64,000 nucleotides of DNA from Micromonospora sp. NBC_01699 (GTDB taxonomy: Bacteria; Actinomycetota; Actinomycetes; Mycobacteriales; Micromonosporaceae). The translations under genes and the position numbers were made by a program. Below are positions 34,557-42,828 of this stretch, piece by piece. A model generated the notes under the pieces. It saw nothing but the letters and a program-made list of their open reading frames with translations. It did not search any database and was not told where the DNA came from. Where the stretch lies: contig NZ_CP109199.1 of assembly GCF_036250065.1 (NCBI RefSeq), positions 1,364,001 through 1,428,000 of the forward strand. The letters are read 5' to 3'. Numbering within the stretch: position 1 is the first letter of the stretch; each line of letters starts with the position of its first letter.

Positions 34557-35539
34557 CGGTGGTCGCTGCCGGCGAGCGGGTGTACCCGCGTGTCGCGTAC
34601 CCCGATCCGGCGGTCGGCCAGCACGTGGTCGATGGTGACCGGGGGAATGAGGTCGCCGTCGTACGGGCCCCAGGTGCCGACCAGCCCGTCGCCGGTCGCG
34701 TCGGCCGCGTCGACGTAACCGGTGGCCAGCAACCGGCGCAGCGGCGCGTGGTCGAGGGTGGCGTTGAAGTCCCCGGCCAGCACCCGTAGCGGGCCGTCCG
34801 GGGTGGCCGGCGGTTCCGCCTCCAGATCGCTGCGCCAGGCGGCCAGCACATCCAGTGAGTGCGGCGCCGCCGGGTGCACCGATTCGACCAGCACCGATGG
34901 TGCGCCCGGCACCAGCACCGTCGCGTACGCCTGGTTGAAGCCGCCGCCGTTGCGCCGCACGCCGCCGTCGCGCAGCGGGAACCGGGCGTAGAGCGCGGAA
35001 CCGCGCGCCCCGTCGTCCGGGCCGAGTTGCCGGTGTGGCAGCAACTCGGCCAGGCCGAACCGGTCGAGTTCGGTCGCCGCACCGGCGGTGAACTCCTGCA
35101 CCGCGAGCACGTCCACCCGCTCGTCGCGGACCAGGGCGACCAGGGCCGCCGGATCGGCGCCGCCGAAGAGCAGGTTGGCGGTCATCACCCGCAGCGCCGG
35201 CCCGGTCGGGTCGGGCTGCCGGTCGGGCACGGCGCGCGGCCCGACCACGGCCGCCAGACAGATCGTGACCAGGGCGGCGACGGCCGCGGCGGGAAAGCGC
35301 CGCAGCGCGAGGGCCAGCCCCAGCGGCACCAGCGTCCACACCACGACGTACGGGGTGAAGGCCACCCACTGCACCGCCGCCGCCCGTTCCAGCCCGCCGA
35401 GTCGCAGCACCGCCCAGCCCAGTCCGGGCGCCAGCGCCAGCCAGCAGGCGACCGTGACGACCCGCCGCGACCGATCGGCGGGTGGTGGCGCGTTCGTGCT
35501 CGTGCTCGGTGCGGTCGGGTTCGTGCTCGGCGCGGTCAT
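34520..35539 (-). CDS. Membrane-anchored endonuclease/exonuclease/phosphatase family protein
   Basis: The 339-residue protein has three N-terminal membrane helices (VVTVACWLALAPGLGWAVL; WVAFTPYVVVWTLVPLGLAL; FPAAAVAALVTICLAAVVG), then an EEP domain: LRVMTANLLFGG, the metal Glu in VLAVQEFT, LAGDFNATLD, TIDHVLADRR, and GSDHRPVLAEL at the end. All expected catalytic residues are present, so it is probably a phosphodiesterase or nuclease facing outward. I chose ATG 35539; the longer frame to 35926 overlaps the divergent MoxR gene. Its 3' end is tandemly repeated. It is convergent with cimA. Confidence 0.88.
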   Translation of the reverse strand: MTAPSTNPTAPSTSTNAPPPADRSRRVVTVACWLALAPGLGWAVLRLGGLERAAAVQWVAFTPYVVVWTLVPLGLALALRRFPAAAVAALVTICLAAVVGPRAVPDRQPDPTGPALRVMTANLLFGGADPAALVALVRDERVDVLAVQEFTAGAATELDRFGLAELLPHRQLGPDDGARGSALYARFPLRDGGVRRNGGGFNQAYATVLVPGAPSVLVESVHPAAPHSLDVLAAWRSDLEAEPPATPDGPLRVLAGDFNATLDHAPLRRLLATGYVDAADATGDGLVGTWGPYDGDLIPPVTIDHVLADRRIGVRDTRVHPLAGSDHRPVLAELSLPAA

Positions 35540-35630
35540 TCGGATCAAGGTAACGGGTGCCGGTGGCGGTTTCGTGAAGGAAGAGCGCTCCTTACATGTT
35601 TGCCCGTGCCCTGGCGGGGAAGCTTGCACC

Positions 35631-36686
35631 GTGACGGACATGTCGGACACCTTGGCCAGTGGGCCCAGGCCGGTCGAGACAACGTCGACCGGTCCCGAAC
35701 TCGAACAGACCCTGTTCGAGGTCAAACGGGTGATCGTGGGACAGGACCGCCTGGTGGAGCGGCTACTCACCGCGCTGCTGGCGGACGGGCACTGCCTGCT
35801 GGAGGGCGTACCGGGGGTGGCGAAGACGCTCGCCGCGCAGACCCTTGCCACCGCCGTCGGCGGCAACTTCTCCCGGATCCAGTTCACCCCGGACCTCGTA
35901 CCCTCGGACATCGTCGGCACCCGCATCTACCGGGCGTCGAAGGAGACCTTCGACGTCGAGCTGGGTCCGATCATGGCGAACCTGGTGCTCGCCGACGAGA
36001 TCAACCGGGCCCCGGCGAAGGTGCAGTCGGCGCTGCTGGAGGCGATGGCCGAACGCCAGGTCTCGATCGGCGGCACCAGCTACCCGGTGCCGAACCCGTT
36101 CCTGGTGCTCGCCACCCAGAACCCGATCGAGTCCGAGGGCGTCTACCAACTGCCCGAGGCGCAGCGGGACCGGTTCCTGATGAAGGTGACCGTCGACTAC
36201 CCGAGCGACGTCGACGAACTCGCCATCCTCTACCGGATGAGCAGCGACAAGCCGAAGGCCCGCCGGGTGCTGGACCCGCACCGGCTGCGTACGTTGCAGC
36301 AGCGGGCCGCCCAGGTCTTCGTCCACCACGCCCTCGCCGAGTACGTCGTCCGGCTGATCCTGGCCACCCGCAACCCGGCCCGGTTCGGCCTACAGGACGT
36401 GGCGCCGCTGCTCGCGTACGGTGCGAGCCCCCGCGCCACCCTCGGCCTGGTGGCCGCCGCGCGGGCCCAGGCCATGCTGCGCGGCCGCGACTACGTGCTG
36501 CCCGAGGACATCCGCGAACTGGCGGTCGACGTCATCTCGCACCGGTTGGTGCTCTCCTTCGACGCGGTCGCCGACGGAATCCCGGCCGAGGCGGTGGTGC
36601 GCCGGCTGATCGAGGCGGTACCCCCGCCCCGGATCGCCCCCGCCCGCCGCGACGACGACCGCACCCCCGGCCTGGCCGCCGCATGA
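35631..36686 (+). CDS. MoxR-family AAA+ ATPase
   Basis: The 351-residue protein has Walker A GVPGVAKT, Walker B LVLADEINRAP, sensor 1 LVLATQNPIE, and the MoxR segment EGVYQLPEAQRDRFLMK. MoxR ATPases act as chaperones that mature or activate VWA-domain partners, and DUF58 and VWA genes follow here. I chose GTG 35631; ATG 35640 is an alternative. The upstream frame overlaps the divergent EEP gene. The stop TGA overlaps an ATG that opens the first of two 77-bp repeat ORFs leading into the DUF58 gene. Confidence 0.93.
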   Translation: MTDMSDTLASGPRPVETTSTGPELEQTLFEVKRVIVGQDRLVERLLTALLADGHCLLEGVPGVAKTLAAQTLATAVGGNFSRIQFTPDLVPSDIVGTRIYRASKETFDVELGPIMANLVLADEINRAPAKVQSALLEAMAERQVSIGGTSYPVPNPFLVLATQNPIESEGVYQLPEAQRDRFLMKVTVDYPSDVDELAILYRMSSDKPKARRVLDPHRLRTLQQRAAQVFVHHALAEYVVRLILATRNPARFGLQDVAPLLAYGASPRATLGLVAAARAQAMLRGRDYVLPEDIRELAVDVISHRLVLSFDAVADGIPAEAVVRRLIEAVPPPRIAPARRDDDRTPGLAAA

Positions 36687-36763
36687 TCGAGCGTAGCGAG
36701 GTCATCGGTTGGCTCGGCTGTTGTGGTCATGGTGCCGACGAGCGCAGCGAGGAGACGCCATGA
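36683..36763 (+). CDS. Coupled mini-ORF, repeat copy 1
   Basis: A 26-codon ORF (MIERSEVIGWLGCCGHGADE, then RSEETP) whose ATG overlaps the moxR stop and whose TGA overlaps the ATG of copy 2. It lies in a 77-bp tandem repeat. Its last bases carry AGCGAGGAG, a Shine-Dalgarno sequence for the next start. It may be a translational relay rather than a functional protein. Confidence 0.4.
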   Translation: MIERSEVIGWLGCCGHGADERSEETP

Positions 36764-36836
36764 TCGAGCGTAGCGAGGTCATCGGTTGGCTCAGCTGTCG
36801 TGGTCATGGTGCCGACGAGCGCAGCGAGGAGACGCC
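36683..36836. repeat. 77-bp tandem duplication between moxR and DUF58 gene
   Basis: Two 77-bp units (36683-36759 and 36760-36836) differ at two positions. Each starts at an ATG and ends with GACGAGCGCAGCGAGGAGACGCC directly before the next ATG; the key element in it is the GAGGAG ribosome-binding site. The duplication preserves the start/stop overlaps. Confidence 0.95.
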
Positions 36837-36840
36837 ATGA
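36760..36840 (+). CDS. Coupled mini-ORF, repeat copy 2
   Basis: A second copy of the 26-codon ORF (MIERSEVIGWLSCRGHGADE, then RSEETP). Its TGA overlaps the ATG of the DUF58 gene, giving an unbroken chain of overlapping stop and start codons from moxR to that gene. Confidence 0.4.
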   Translation: MIERSEVIGWLSCRGHGADERSEETP

Positions 36841-37829
36841 CCCAGCAGGGTGCGTCGCTGAGCGAACTCGCGCCGGAGGCCCGGCTGCGCCGGCTGGAAC
36901 TGGCCATCAACCGCCGGCTCGACGGGCTACTGCACGGGCAGTATCTCGGCCTGCTGCCCGGACCGGGCTCGGAGTGCGCCGGCAGCCGGGAGTACCGGCC
37001 CGGCGAGGACGAGGTACGCCGGATGGACTGGGCGGTCACCGCCCGGACCACGCTGCCGCACGTACGCGAGGTGGACGCGGACCGGGAACTGACCAGCTGG
37101 GTGCTGGTCGACTCGACCCCGAGCATGGACTTCGGCACCGCCGAGGTGGAGAAGCGGGAACTGGCCGTGGCGGCGGTGGCCGCGATCGGCTACCTCACCG
37201 CGGGATCCGGCAACCGGCTCGGCGCGCACGTACTCGGTCCGGAGGGAGTCCGCCGCTTTCCGGCCCGTACCGGTCGTGATCACCTGCTGAGTCTGCTGCG
37301 TACGCTGCTCGCGGCACCGCGCGGCGGCGACGGCGCCCGCCCACCGGCGCTGGCCGAGGCGATCGCCGCGCTGAACTCGGCCACCCCCCGGCGCGGGCTG
37401 GCCGTGGTCGTCTCCGACTTCCTCGACGGCCTGCCCGACGCCGACATCGGCGAACCGACCTGGGAACGGCCGCTGCGCCGGCTGGCCGCCCGGCACCAGG
37501 TGCTCGCGGTCGAGGTGGTCGACCCGAGGGAGCTGGAACTGCCCGATGTCGGCGTGATCACCTTCGTCGACCCGGAGGGCGGACGCCGCCGCGAGGTGTC
37601 GACCGGCGACCGTCGGGTACGGCAGCGGTTCGCCGAGGCGGCGTTGGCCCAGCGACAACTCGTCGCCGGTGCGGTACGCCGATCAGGTGCGGAACATCTC
37701 GCGCTGAGCACGGACCGGGACTGGATCGCCGACATCGCGCGGCACGTGCAGTCCCGGCGGCGACTGGCCAGGGCCGCCCGGCCACCGGCCGGCGCGACAC
37801 TGACGGCCGCACCGGGGGGTGGCAGGTGA
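36837..37829 (+). CDS. DUF58 domain protein
   Basis: The 330-residue protein has the DUF58 core (SREYRPGEDEVRRMDWAVTA, then VREVDADRELTSWVLVDSTP), where the D-S-T-P region is a reduced von Willebrand-like metal site. DUF58 proteins usually stand between MoxR and VWA genes and are thought to be MoxR clients. The start ATG at 36837 follows GAGGAG, and the stop overlaps the GTG of the VWA gene. No membrane segment is evident. Confidence 0.9.
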   Translation: MTQQGASLSELAPEARLRRLELAINRRLDGLLHGQYLGLLPGPGSECAGSREYRPGEDEVRRMDWAVTARTTLPHVREVDADRELTSWVLVDSTPSMDFGTAEVEKRELAVAAVAAIGYLTAGSGNRLGAHVLGPEGVRRFPARTGRDHLLSLLRTLLAAPRGGDGARPPALAEAIAALNSATPRRGLAVVVSDFLDGLPDADIGEPTWERPLRRLAARHQVLAVEVVDPRELELPDVGVITFVDPEGGRRREVSTGDRRVRQRFAEAALAQRQLVAGAVRRSGAEHLALSTDRDWIADIARHVQSRRRLARAARPPAGATLTAAPGGGR

Positions 37830-38785
37830 CCTGGCAGTCTCCAGAACGGTTGTGGCTGCTCGCGGGCGTACTGGCGGTCGCGATCGGGTACGTGCTGATG
37901 CAGCGCCGCCGCAGCCAGTACGCCGTCCGGTTCACCAACCTGCGGCTGCTCGACCGGGTGGCGCCGAAACGTCCGGCCTGGCGCCGGCACGTACCGGCGA
38001 GCCTGTTCCTGGCCATGCTGGCGTTGCTGGTGGTCGGGTTCGCCCGCCCGTCGGACGAGGTACGGGTGCCCAGGGAACGGGCCACGGTGATGGTCGCGGT
38101 CGACGTGTCGACCTCGATGCTCGCCACCGATGTCGAACCGGACCGGCTGGCGGCGGCGAAGGTCGCGGCGCACAAGTTCGCCGACGCGCTGCCGGAGGAG
38201 TTCAACGTGGGGCTGGTCGCCTTCGCCGGCAGTGCCGCCGTACTGGTGCCGCCGGGCACCGACCGCGACGCCCTGCACCTGGGCATAAAACGGTTGGCCG
38301 AGGGCAGCACCGGCGTGCAGGGGACCGCCATCGGGGAGGCGATCAGCACCTCGCTGGAGGCGGTCCAGACGCTGGACTCGCAGGCCGCGCAGGAGCCGCC
38401 GCCGGCCCGGATAGTGCTGCTCTCGGACGGGGCGAACACCTCCGGCCGGGACCCGATGACGGCCGCCGACGACGCGGTGAAGTTGAAGGTGCCGGTGCAC
38501 ACGATCTCGTTCGGCACCGCCGCCGGTTACATCGACCGGGGCGGGCGCCCGATCCGGGTGCCGGTCGACGGTCAGACCCTGCGCACGGTGGCCGAGGAGA
38601 CCGGCGGCGAGTTCCACGAGGCCGGTACGAGCGCCGAGCTGCGGGCCGTCTACCAGGACATCGGTACGTCGGTCGGTTACCGCACCGAGCAGCAGGACGT
38701 GTCGGCCCGGTTCATCGGGGTGGGCCTGCTGCTGGCGCTCGGCGCGGCGGCCGGCTCGATGGTCTGGTTCTCCCGACTGCCCTGA
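37826..38785 (+). CDS. VWA-domain membrane protein (BatA/aerotolerance-like)
   Basis: The 319-residue protein has an N-terminal membrane helix (LWLLAGVLAVAIGYVLM), a second at about residues 58-75, a VWA domain with the MIDAS motif DVSTS (about residue 94) and SDGANTSG, and a C-terminal membrane helix (FIGVGLLLALGAAAGSMVWF). This is the BatA/BatB layout. The GTG start overlaps the DUF58 stop (GTGA). With MoxR and DUF58 it forms the familiar MoxR/VWA cluster, whose exact role is undefined. Confidence 0.92.
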   Translation: MTWQSPERLWLLAGVLAVAIGYVLMQRRRSQYAVRFTNLRLLDRVAPKRPAWRRHVPASLFLAMLALLVVGFARPSDEVRVPRERATVMVAVDVSTSMLATDVEPDRLAAAKVAAHKFADALPEEFNVGLVAFAGSAAVLVPPGTDRDALHLGIKRLAEGSTGVQGTAIGEAISTSLEAVQTLDSQAAQEPPPARIVLLSDGANTSGRDPMTAADDAVKLKVPVHTISFGTAAGYIDRGGRPIRVPVDGQTLRTVAEETGGEFHEAGTSAELRAVYQDIGTSVGYRTEQQDVSARFIGVGLLLALGAAAGSMVWFSRLP

Positions 38786-38888
38786 GCGGGGCCGGGTACG
38801 CGACAGGTACGTCACCGGTGTGGCACGTGTTCGGAACTGGCTGGACGGGATGCGGGCGGAGCGGGACTGACCGGACGAGGAGTGCGCT

Positions 38889-39806
38889 ATGGCACAGCAG
38901 AGCGGGCTGGGCGAGCCGCGCGGCCCATGGTTCATCTCACCTGACCTCGATCCCGCCTCGGGCGGGCGGGGCAACGGACACGGCGACGGCTCCGGCCCGA
39001 GCGGCCGGCGGTGGCGGCGCGTCCTGGTGACCGGCCTGGCCGTGATCGCGCTCTCGCTCGCCTCCGGTGGCCTGGCCGGCGGTTACGTCGCCGGTCGGGA
39101 CGGGGCGGACCCGCAGGCGTCCGCCTCCCCGTCGGCGCTGCCACCGGACCTGGTCGGCGCGGCGGCGCAGGTGGTACCCGGGGTGGTGTCGGTGACCGTG
39201 GCCAGTGGCGGCGGGATGGCCACCGGCTCGGGCTTCGCCATCGACGACCAGCAGCATCTGATCACGAACGACCACATAGTGGCCCAGGCCGGGGCGGCTG
39301 CCGCGTCGGCGGGTCCGGGGGCGGCCGGCACCGGTGCCAGTGCCGCCGGCGAGCCGACGGTGATGGTCGAGACGCCGGACGGCCGGCAGTTGCCGGCCCA
39401 GGTGGTGGGGCGTGATCCGGGCAGCGACATCGCCGTACTCAAGGTTCCGCCGGGCGCCGGCCTGGCCCCGTTGGTGCTGGCCAAACCGGGCGCGACCCGG
39501 GTGGGCGAGCCGGTGCTCGCGGTCGGTTCGCCGTTGGGACTTTCCGGTACGGTCACCGCCGGCATCGTGAGCGCGCTGGACCGGCAGGTGAAGCTCGGCA
39601 ACAACCGGCACCGGGCGGTGCAGACCGACGCCCCGATCAATCCCGGCAACTCGGGTGGGCCGCTGGTCAACGCCCGTGGTGAGGTGGTCGGGGTGAACAC
39701 CGCGATCGCCACCATCGACGGCAAGGGCTCGATCGGCATCGGTTTCGCCATCCCGATCGAGCAGGTCCAGCAGGTGGCCGACACCATCATCGGCAAGGGC
39801 GGCTGA
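38889..39806 (+). CDS. HtrA-like trypsin-family serine protease without PDZ domain
   Basis: The 305-residue protein has a cytoplasmic head, one membrane helix (VLVTGLAVIALSLASGGLAG) and an extracellular trypsin-like domain with the triad His in ITNDHIV, Asp in GSDIAVLKV and Ser in PINPGNSGGPLV. It ends soon after IPIEQVQQVADTI, so the usual HtrA PDZ domain is absent. An Ala/Gly-rich insertion of about 30 residues follows the His. The start ATG has GAGGAG 6 nt upstream. The 103-base gap from the VWA gene suggests its own promoter. It is probably a surface protease for envelope quality control. Confidence 0.9.
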   Translation: MAQQSGLGEPRGPWFISPDLDPASGGRGNGHGDGSGPSGRRWRRVLVTGLAVIALSLASGGLAGGYVAGRDGADPQASASPSALPPDLVGAAAQVVPGVVSVTVASGGGMATGSGFAIDDQQHLITNDHIVAQAGAAAASAGPGAAGTGASAAGEPTVMVETPDGRQLPAQVVGRDPGSDIAVLKVPPGAGLAPLVLAKPGATRVGEPVLAVGSPLGLSGTVTAGIVSALDRQVKLGNNRHRAVQTDAPINPGNSGGPLVNARGEVVGVNTAIATIDGKGSIGIGFAIPIEQVQQVADTIIGKGG

Positions 39807-39849
39807 AATTACCCGTGGGACCAGCGGACCGGGAGACTAGCCTCTAGCC

Positions 39850-39897
39850 ATGGCCGACGACATGATGATCGTCCGGGCCGGACGGCCGGCGTCATGA
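39850..39897 (+). CDS. Possible 15-codon upstream ORF of arfB
   Basis: ATG 39850 opens MADDMMIVRAGRPAS, whose TGA overlaps the arfB ATG. It could couple translation; nothing else supports it. Confidence 0.25.
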   Translation: MADDMMIVRAGRPAS

Positions 39898-40313
39898 CGT
39901 TGCCCATCCGCCCCGGTACGGAGATACCCGACGCGGAACTCAGCTGGCGTTTTTCCCGGTCGAGTGGTCCCGGTGGGCAGGGTGTGAACACGACCGACTC
40001 CAGGGTGGAGCTGTCCTGGGACCTGGCCCGGTCGACCGCCCTGCCCGAGCACCTCAGGGAGCGGGCGCTGGGCCGGTTGGCCAACCGCCTGGTCGACGGG
40101 GTGCTGACCATCACCGCGTCGGAGCACCGGTCGCAGTTGATGAACCGGGAGGCGGCCAGGGAGCGGCTCGCCGCCCTGCTGGCCGAGGCCACCGCGCCGC
40201 CGGCCCCACCCCGCCGGCCGACCCGCCCCTCCCGAGGGGCCAAGGAACGCCGGATCTCCGACAAGAAGCGCCGAGGCCAAACCAAGCGCCTCCGCCGCTC
40301 CGACGACGACTGA
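39894..40313 (+). CDS. arfB: Alternative ribosome-rescue factor / peptidyl-tRNA hydrolase ArfB
   Basis: ArfB (YaeJ, ICT1) enters stalled ribosomes without a stop codon and hydrolyses the peptidyl-tRNA. The 139-residue protein has the catalytic GGQ in SRSSGPGGQGVNTTDSRVEL at about residue 28 and a basic C-terminal tail (AKERRISDKKRRGQTKRLRR) that inserts into the mRNA tunnel. Length and layout are those of the family, and the codon-recognition domains of true release factors are absent. It follows the protease gene at 87 bases and ends just before a palindromic element. Confidence 0.92.
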   Translation: MTLPIRPGTEIPDAELSWRFSRSSGPGGQGVNTTDSRVELSWDLARSTALPEHLRERALGRLANRLVDGVLTITASEHRSQLMNREAARERLAALLAEATAPPAPPRRPTRPSRGAKERRISDKKRRGQTKRLRRSDDD

Positions 40314-40415
40314 CCCCAACTCAAACCCCTCCATAGTCACTCCTTCACCCGATCCTCACACCCCCCAACCACCATTCACCCCGTGCCCGTCCCCACCCCC
40401 CACTCCCAGCACTCT

Positions 40416-40465
40416 TGTAGAGAAAGCGTGGCTTCCCGCCCGCGGATAGCGACTCTTTCTCTACA
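40416..40465. repeat. Palindromic intergenic element, family 4
   Basis: 11-bp perfect arms TGTAGAGAAAG (40416-40426) and complement (40455-40465) enclose a 28-nt loop, the same loop length as family 1. C-rich sequence precedes it (40330-40410) and G-rich sequence follows (40470-40510). It lies after arfB and before alr. Confidence 0.8.
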
Positions 40466-40495
40466 TCTGCGTGGATCTTGGGCGGGGTGGGGGTG

Positions 40496-41662
40496 GTGAG
40501 GGGGCGGCTGGGGGAGGTGGTGGTTGATCTTTCGGCGGTGGCGGGCAATGTGCGTACGGTGGCGGGGGTTGCTCGGACCGGGGTGATGGCGGTGGTCAAG
40601 GCCGACGGGTTCGGGCATGGGGCCGAATCCGTTGCGCGGGCGGCCATAGGGGCCGGAGCTGGCTGGCTCGGTGTCACCTCCAGCACGGAGGCGCTGGTTC
40701 TGCGGTCGGCCGGGATCCGGGTGCCGATGCTGAGCTGGCTGCACCGGCCGGACGAGGACTTCACCGCACTGATCGCCGAACGGGTCGACGTCGCGGTGTC
40801 GACCCTGACCCACCTGCACGCGGTCGCCGCCGCCGCGGCCCGGCTCGGCGCCCCCGCGATCGTGCAGCTCAAGGCGGACATCGGCCTGTCACGCAACGGT
40901 GCCGGCGGCGACGACTGGCCCGAGTTGGTCGCCTGGGCGCGCAAGTACGAGGTCGAGGGCGGCGTACGCGTACGCGGGGTGTGGTCCCACCTGACCGGGG
41001 CGGACGTGCCGGGGCAACCGGGCCTCGCCGGTCAGTCGGCGACGTTCCGGGAGGCGTTGCGGGTCGCCCGCGACGCCGGACTCACGCCCGAACTGGTGCA
41101 CCTGGCCAACTCGGCGGCGGCGCTGTCCGCCCCGCAGACCCGGTACGACCTCTGCCGCATCGGCCTCGCCCTGTACGGCGTCGACCCGTTCGACCCGACC
41201 GGTCCCGGACGATTCGGACTGCGCCCCGCGATGACGCTGCGGACGAGCGTGGTCAACGTCAAGCGGGTGCCCGCCGGCACCGGTGTCTCGTACGGGCCGG
41301 ACCACGTCACCGACCGGGCGACCACGCTCGCGCTGATCCCGCTCGGGTACGCCGACGGGCTCTCCCGTACCTGCGAGGGCCGGGCGTCGGTGTGGCTCGC
41401 CGGTCGGCGGTGCCCGATCGTCGGCCGGATCGCCATGGACCAGTGCGTCGTCGACGCCGGTGACCTGCCGGTGGCCCTCGGCGACCCGGTCGTCGTCTTC
41501 GGCGGGGAGGGCGGCGAGGCGTCGGGCGGCGGTGACCCGTCGGGCGGCGGGGGTGTGCCGAGCGTCGGGGAGTGGGCGCGGTGGGCGGGGACGAATCCGC
41601 ACGAGGTGATGACGGGGATCGGCGCCCGGGTGGCGCGGGTACATCTGCACGGGGAGCGATAG
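40496..41662 (+). CDS. alr: Alanine racemase
   Basis: Alr is a PLP enzyme that makes D-alanine for peptidoglycan. The product, about 388 residues, has the PLP lysine in VMAVVKADGFGHGA, the barrel segments (SRNGAGGDDW; VHLANSAAAL; YDLCRIGLALYG), and the catalytic Tyr of the C-terminal domain in GTGVSYGPDHVTD. A Gly-rich loop (GGEASGGGDPSGGGG) lies near residue 345. The start is uncertain because the upstream sequence is a G-rich tract; I chose GTG 40496 nearest the conserved GEVVVDLSAV, with GTG 40487 and TTG 40478 as alternatives. ddl follows without a gap. Confidence 0.9.
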   Translation: MRGRLGEVVVDLSAVAGNVRTVAGVARTGVMAVVKADGFGHGAESVARAAIGAGAGWLGVTSSTEALVLRSAGIRVPMLSWLHRPDEDFTALIAERVDVAVSTLTHLHAVAAAAARLGAPAIVQLKADIGLSRNGAGGDDWPELVAWARKYEVEGGVRVRGVWSHLTGADVPGQPGLAGQSATFREALRVARDAGLTPELVHLANSAAALSAPQTRYDLCRIGLALYGVDPFDPTGPGRFGLRPAMTLRTSVVNVKRVPAGTGVSYGPDHVTDRATTLALIPLGYADGLSRTCEGRASVWLAGRRCPIVGRIAMDQCVVDAGDLPVALGDPVVVFGGEGGEASGGGDPSGGGGVPSVGEWARWAGTNPHEVMTGIGARVARVHLHGER

Positions 41663-42676
41663 GTGACGAACATCCGATTGGCGGTGCTCTTCGGCGGGCG
41701 CAGTGGTGAGCACGAGGTGTCCCGGCGTTCGGCGGAGAGCATCCTCGCGTACCTCGACCGCGCCGCGTACGACGTGACCGAGGTCCTGATCGAGCGGGAC
41801 GGCCGGTGGCGGGTCGACGGTGAGCCGGTCACGATCGGCGCGGCGCTGAGGGCGCTGCGCGGGCAGGACGTGGTGTTCCCGGCACTGCACGGTCCGTACG
41901 GCGAGGACGGCACGGTCCAGTCGATGCTGGAGTGGCTCGGCGTCGCGTACGTCGGGAACGGGGTCTTCGCCAGCGCGGCCGGGATGGACAAGACGATCAC
42001 CAAGCGGCTGCTCGCCGCCGACGGTCTGCGGGTGGCGGACGGGGTGACGCTGGGTGCGGGCGAGGAGCTGTCGGCGGCCGACCGGGAGCGGCTGGGCCTG
42101 CCCGTCTTCGTCAAGCCCGCCCGCGCCGGATCGAGCCTCGGTGTTTCCAGGGTGGACCGGTGGGAGCGGTTGCCGACCGCGCTGGAGTGGGCCCGGAACA
42201 GCGACGCGCGGGTGCTGGTCGAGGCGGCGGTACGCGGGCGGGAGATCGACATCGCCGTACTCGAACACCCGGACGGCCGGGTCGAGGCCGGACCACCGCT
42301 GGAGATCAGCGTGGCGAGCGCCGCCTTCTTCGACTACGACGCCAAGTACGACGGTGGCGCCGTCTTCCACATCCCGGCCGCGCTCGACCCGGCCACCACC
42401 CGGTTGCTCCAGGACCGGGCGGTGCGGGCGTTCCGCACGCTCGACTGCCGGGGGCTGCTCCGGGTCGACTTCTTCCTCCCGCACACCGGCGAGGAGCCGG
42501 TGGTCAACGAGGTCAACACGTTCCCCGGGTTCACCGCCGCGTCGCAGTACCCGCAGATCTGGCAGCGGGTCGGGATCAGCTTTACCGCCCTGCTCGACAT
42601 CCTGGTCGCGGGAGCGCTGGTTCGTCGGGTCGGCGGAGTCGATGATCGGGCCAGCGCGAAGACGGCGGCGGCCTGA
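41663..42676 (+). CDS. ddl: D-alanine-D-alanine ligase family protein
   Basis: The 337-residue ATP-grasp enzyme joins two D-alanines, or a related D-Ala-D-X pair. It has VLFGGRSGEHEVS, PALHGPYGEDGT, VFVKPARAGSSLGVS, the omega-loop segment FFDYDAKYDGG, and the metal site LLRVDFFLPH...VVNEVNTFPGFT. The Tyr/Lys pattern in the omega loop (DYDAKY) favours a D-Ala-D-Ala product over the VanA-type depsipeptide. The GTG start follows the alr stop directly. This may be a second ddl copy: the usual actinobacterial ddl sits elsewhere, near gpsA. A murG relic follows. Confidence 0.88.
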   Translation: MTNIRLAVLFGGRSGEHEVSRRSAESILAYLDRAAYDVTEVLIERDGRWRVDGEPVTIGAALRALRGQDVVFPALHGPYGEDGTVQSMLEWLGVAYVGNGVFASAAGMDKTITKRLLAADGLRVADGVTLGAGEELSAADRERLGLPVFVKPARAGSSLGVSRVDRWERLPTALEWARNSDARVLVEAAVRGREIDIAVLEHPDGRVEAGPPLEISVASAAFFDYDAKYDGGAVFHIPAALDPATTRLLQDRAVRAFRTLDCRGLLRVDFFLPHTGEEPVVNEVNTFPGFTAASQYPQIWQRVGISFTALLDILVAGALVRRVGGVDDRASAKTAAA

Positions 42677-42681
42677 GCGGC

Positions 42682-42789
42682 ATGGTCGTCCACCGTGCGC
42701 AGCGCCCGCGGGGAATCCGGGTCGTCGTCACCGGCGGCGGGACCGGCGGGCACACCCATCCGGCGTTGACCGGACGGTACGGGTCATGA
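42682..42789 (+). pseudogene. Relic of a MurG-like glycosyltransferase N-terminus
   Basis: A 35-codon ORF reads IRVVVTGGGTGGHTHPALTG and then ends. VTGGGTGGHxxPAL is the UDP-GlcNAc-transferase MurG N-terminal loop. The other 300 or more residues are missing, so a deletion has removed almost the whole gene. It follows alr-ddl, which suggests an original alr-ddl-murG wall cluster. Confidence 0.7.
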
Positions 42790-42828
42790 GCCGGCTCGAA
42801 ACCTCCGGCCCCGAGCGGTTGGCCTGAC

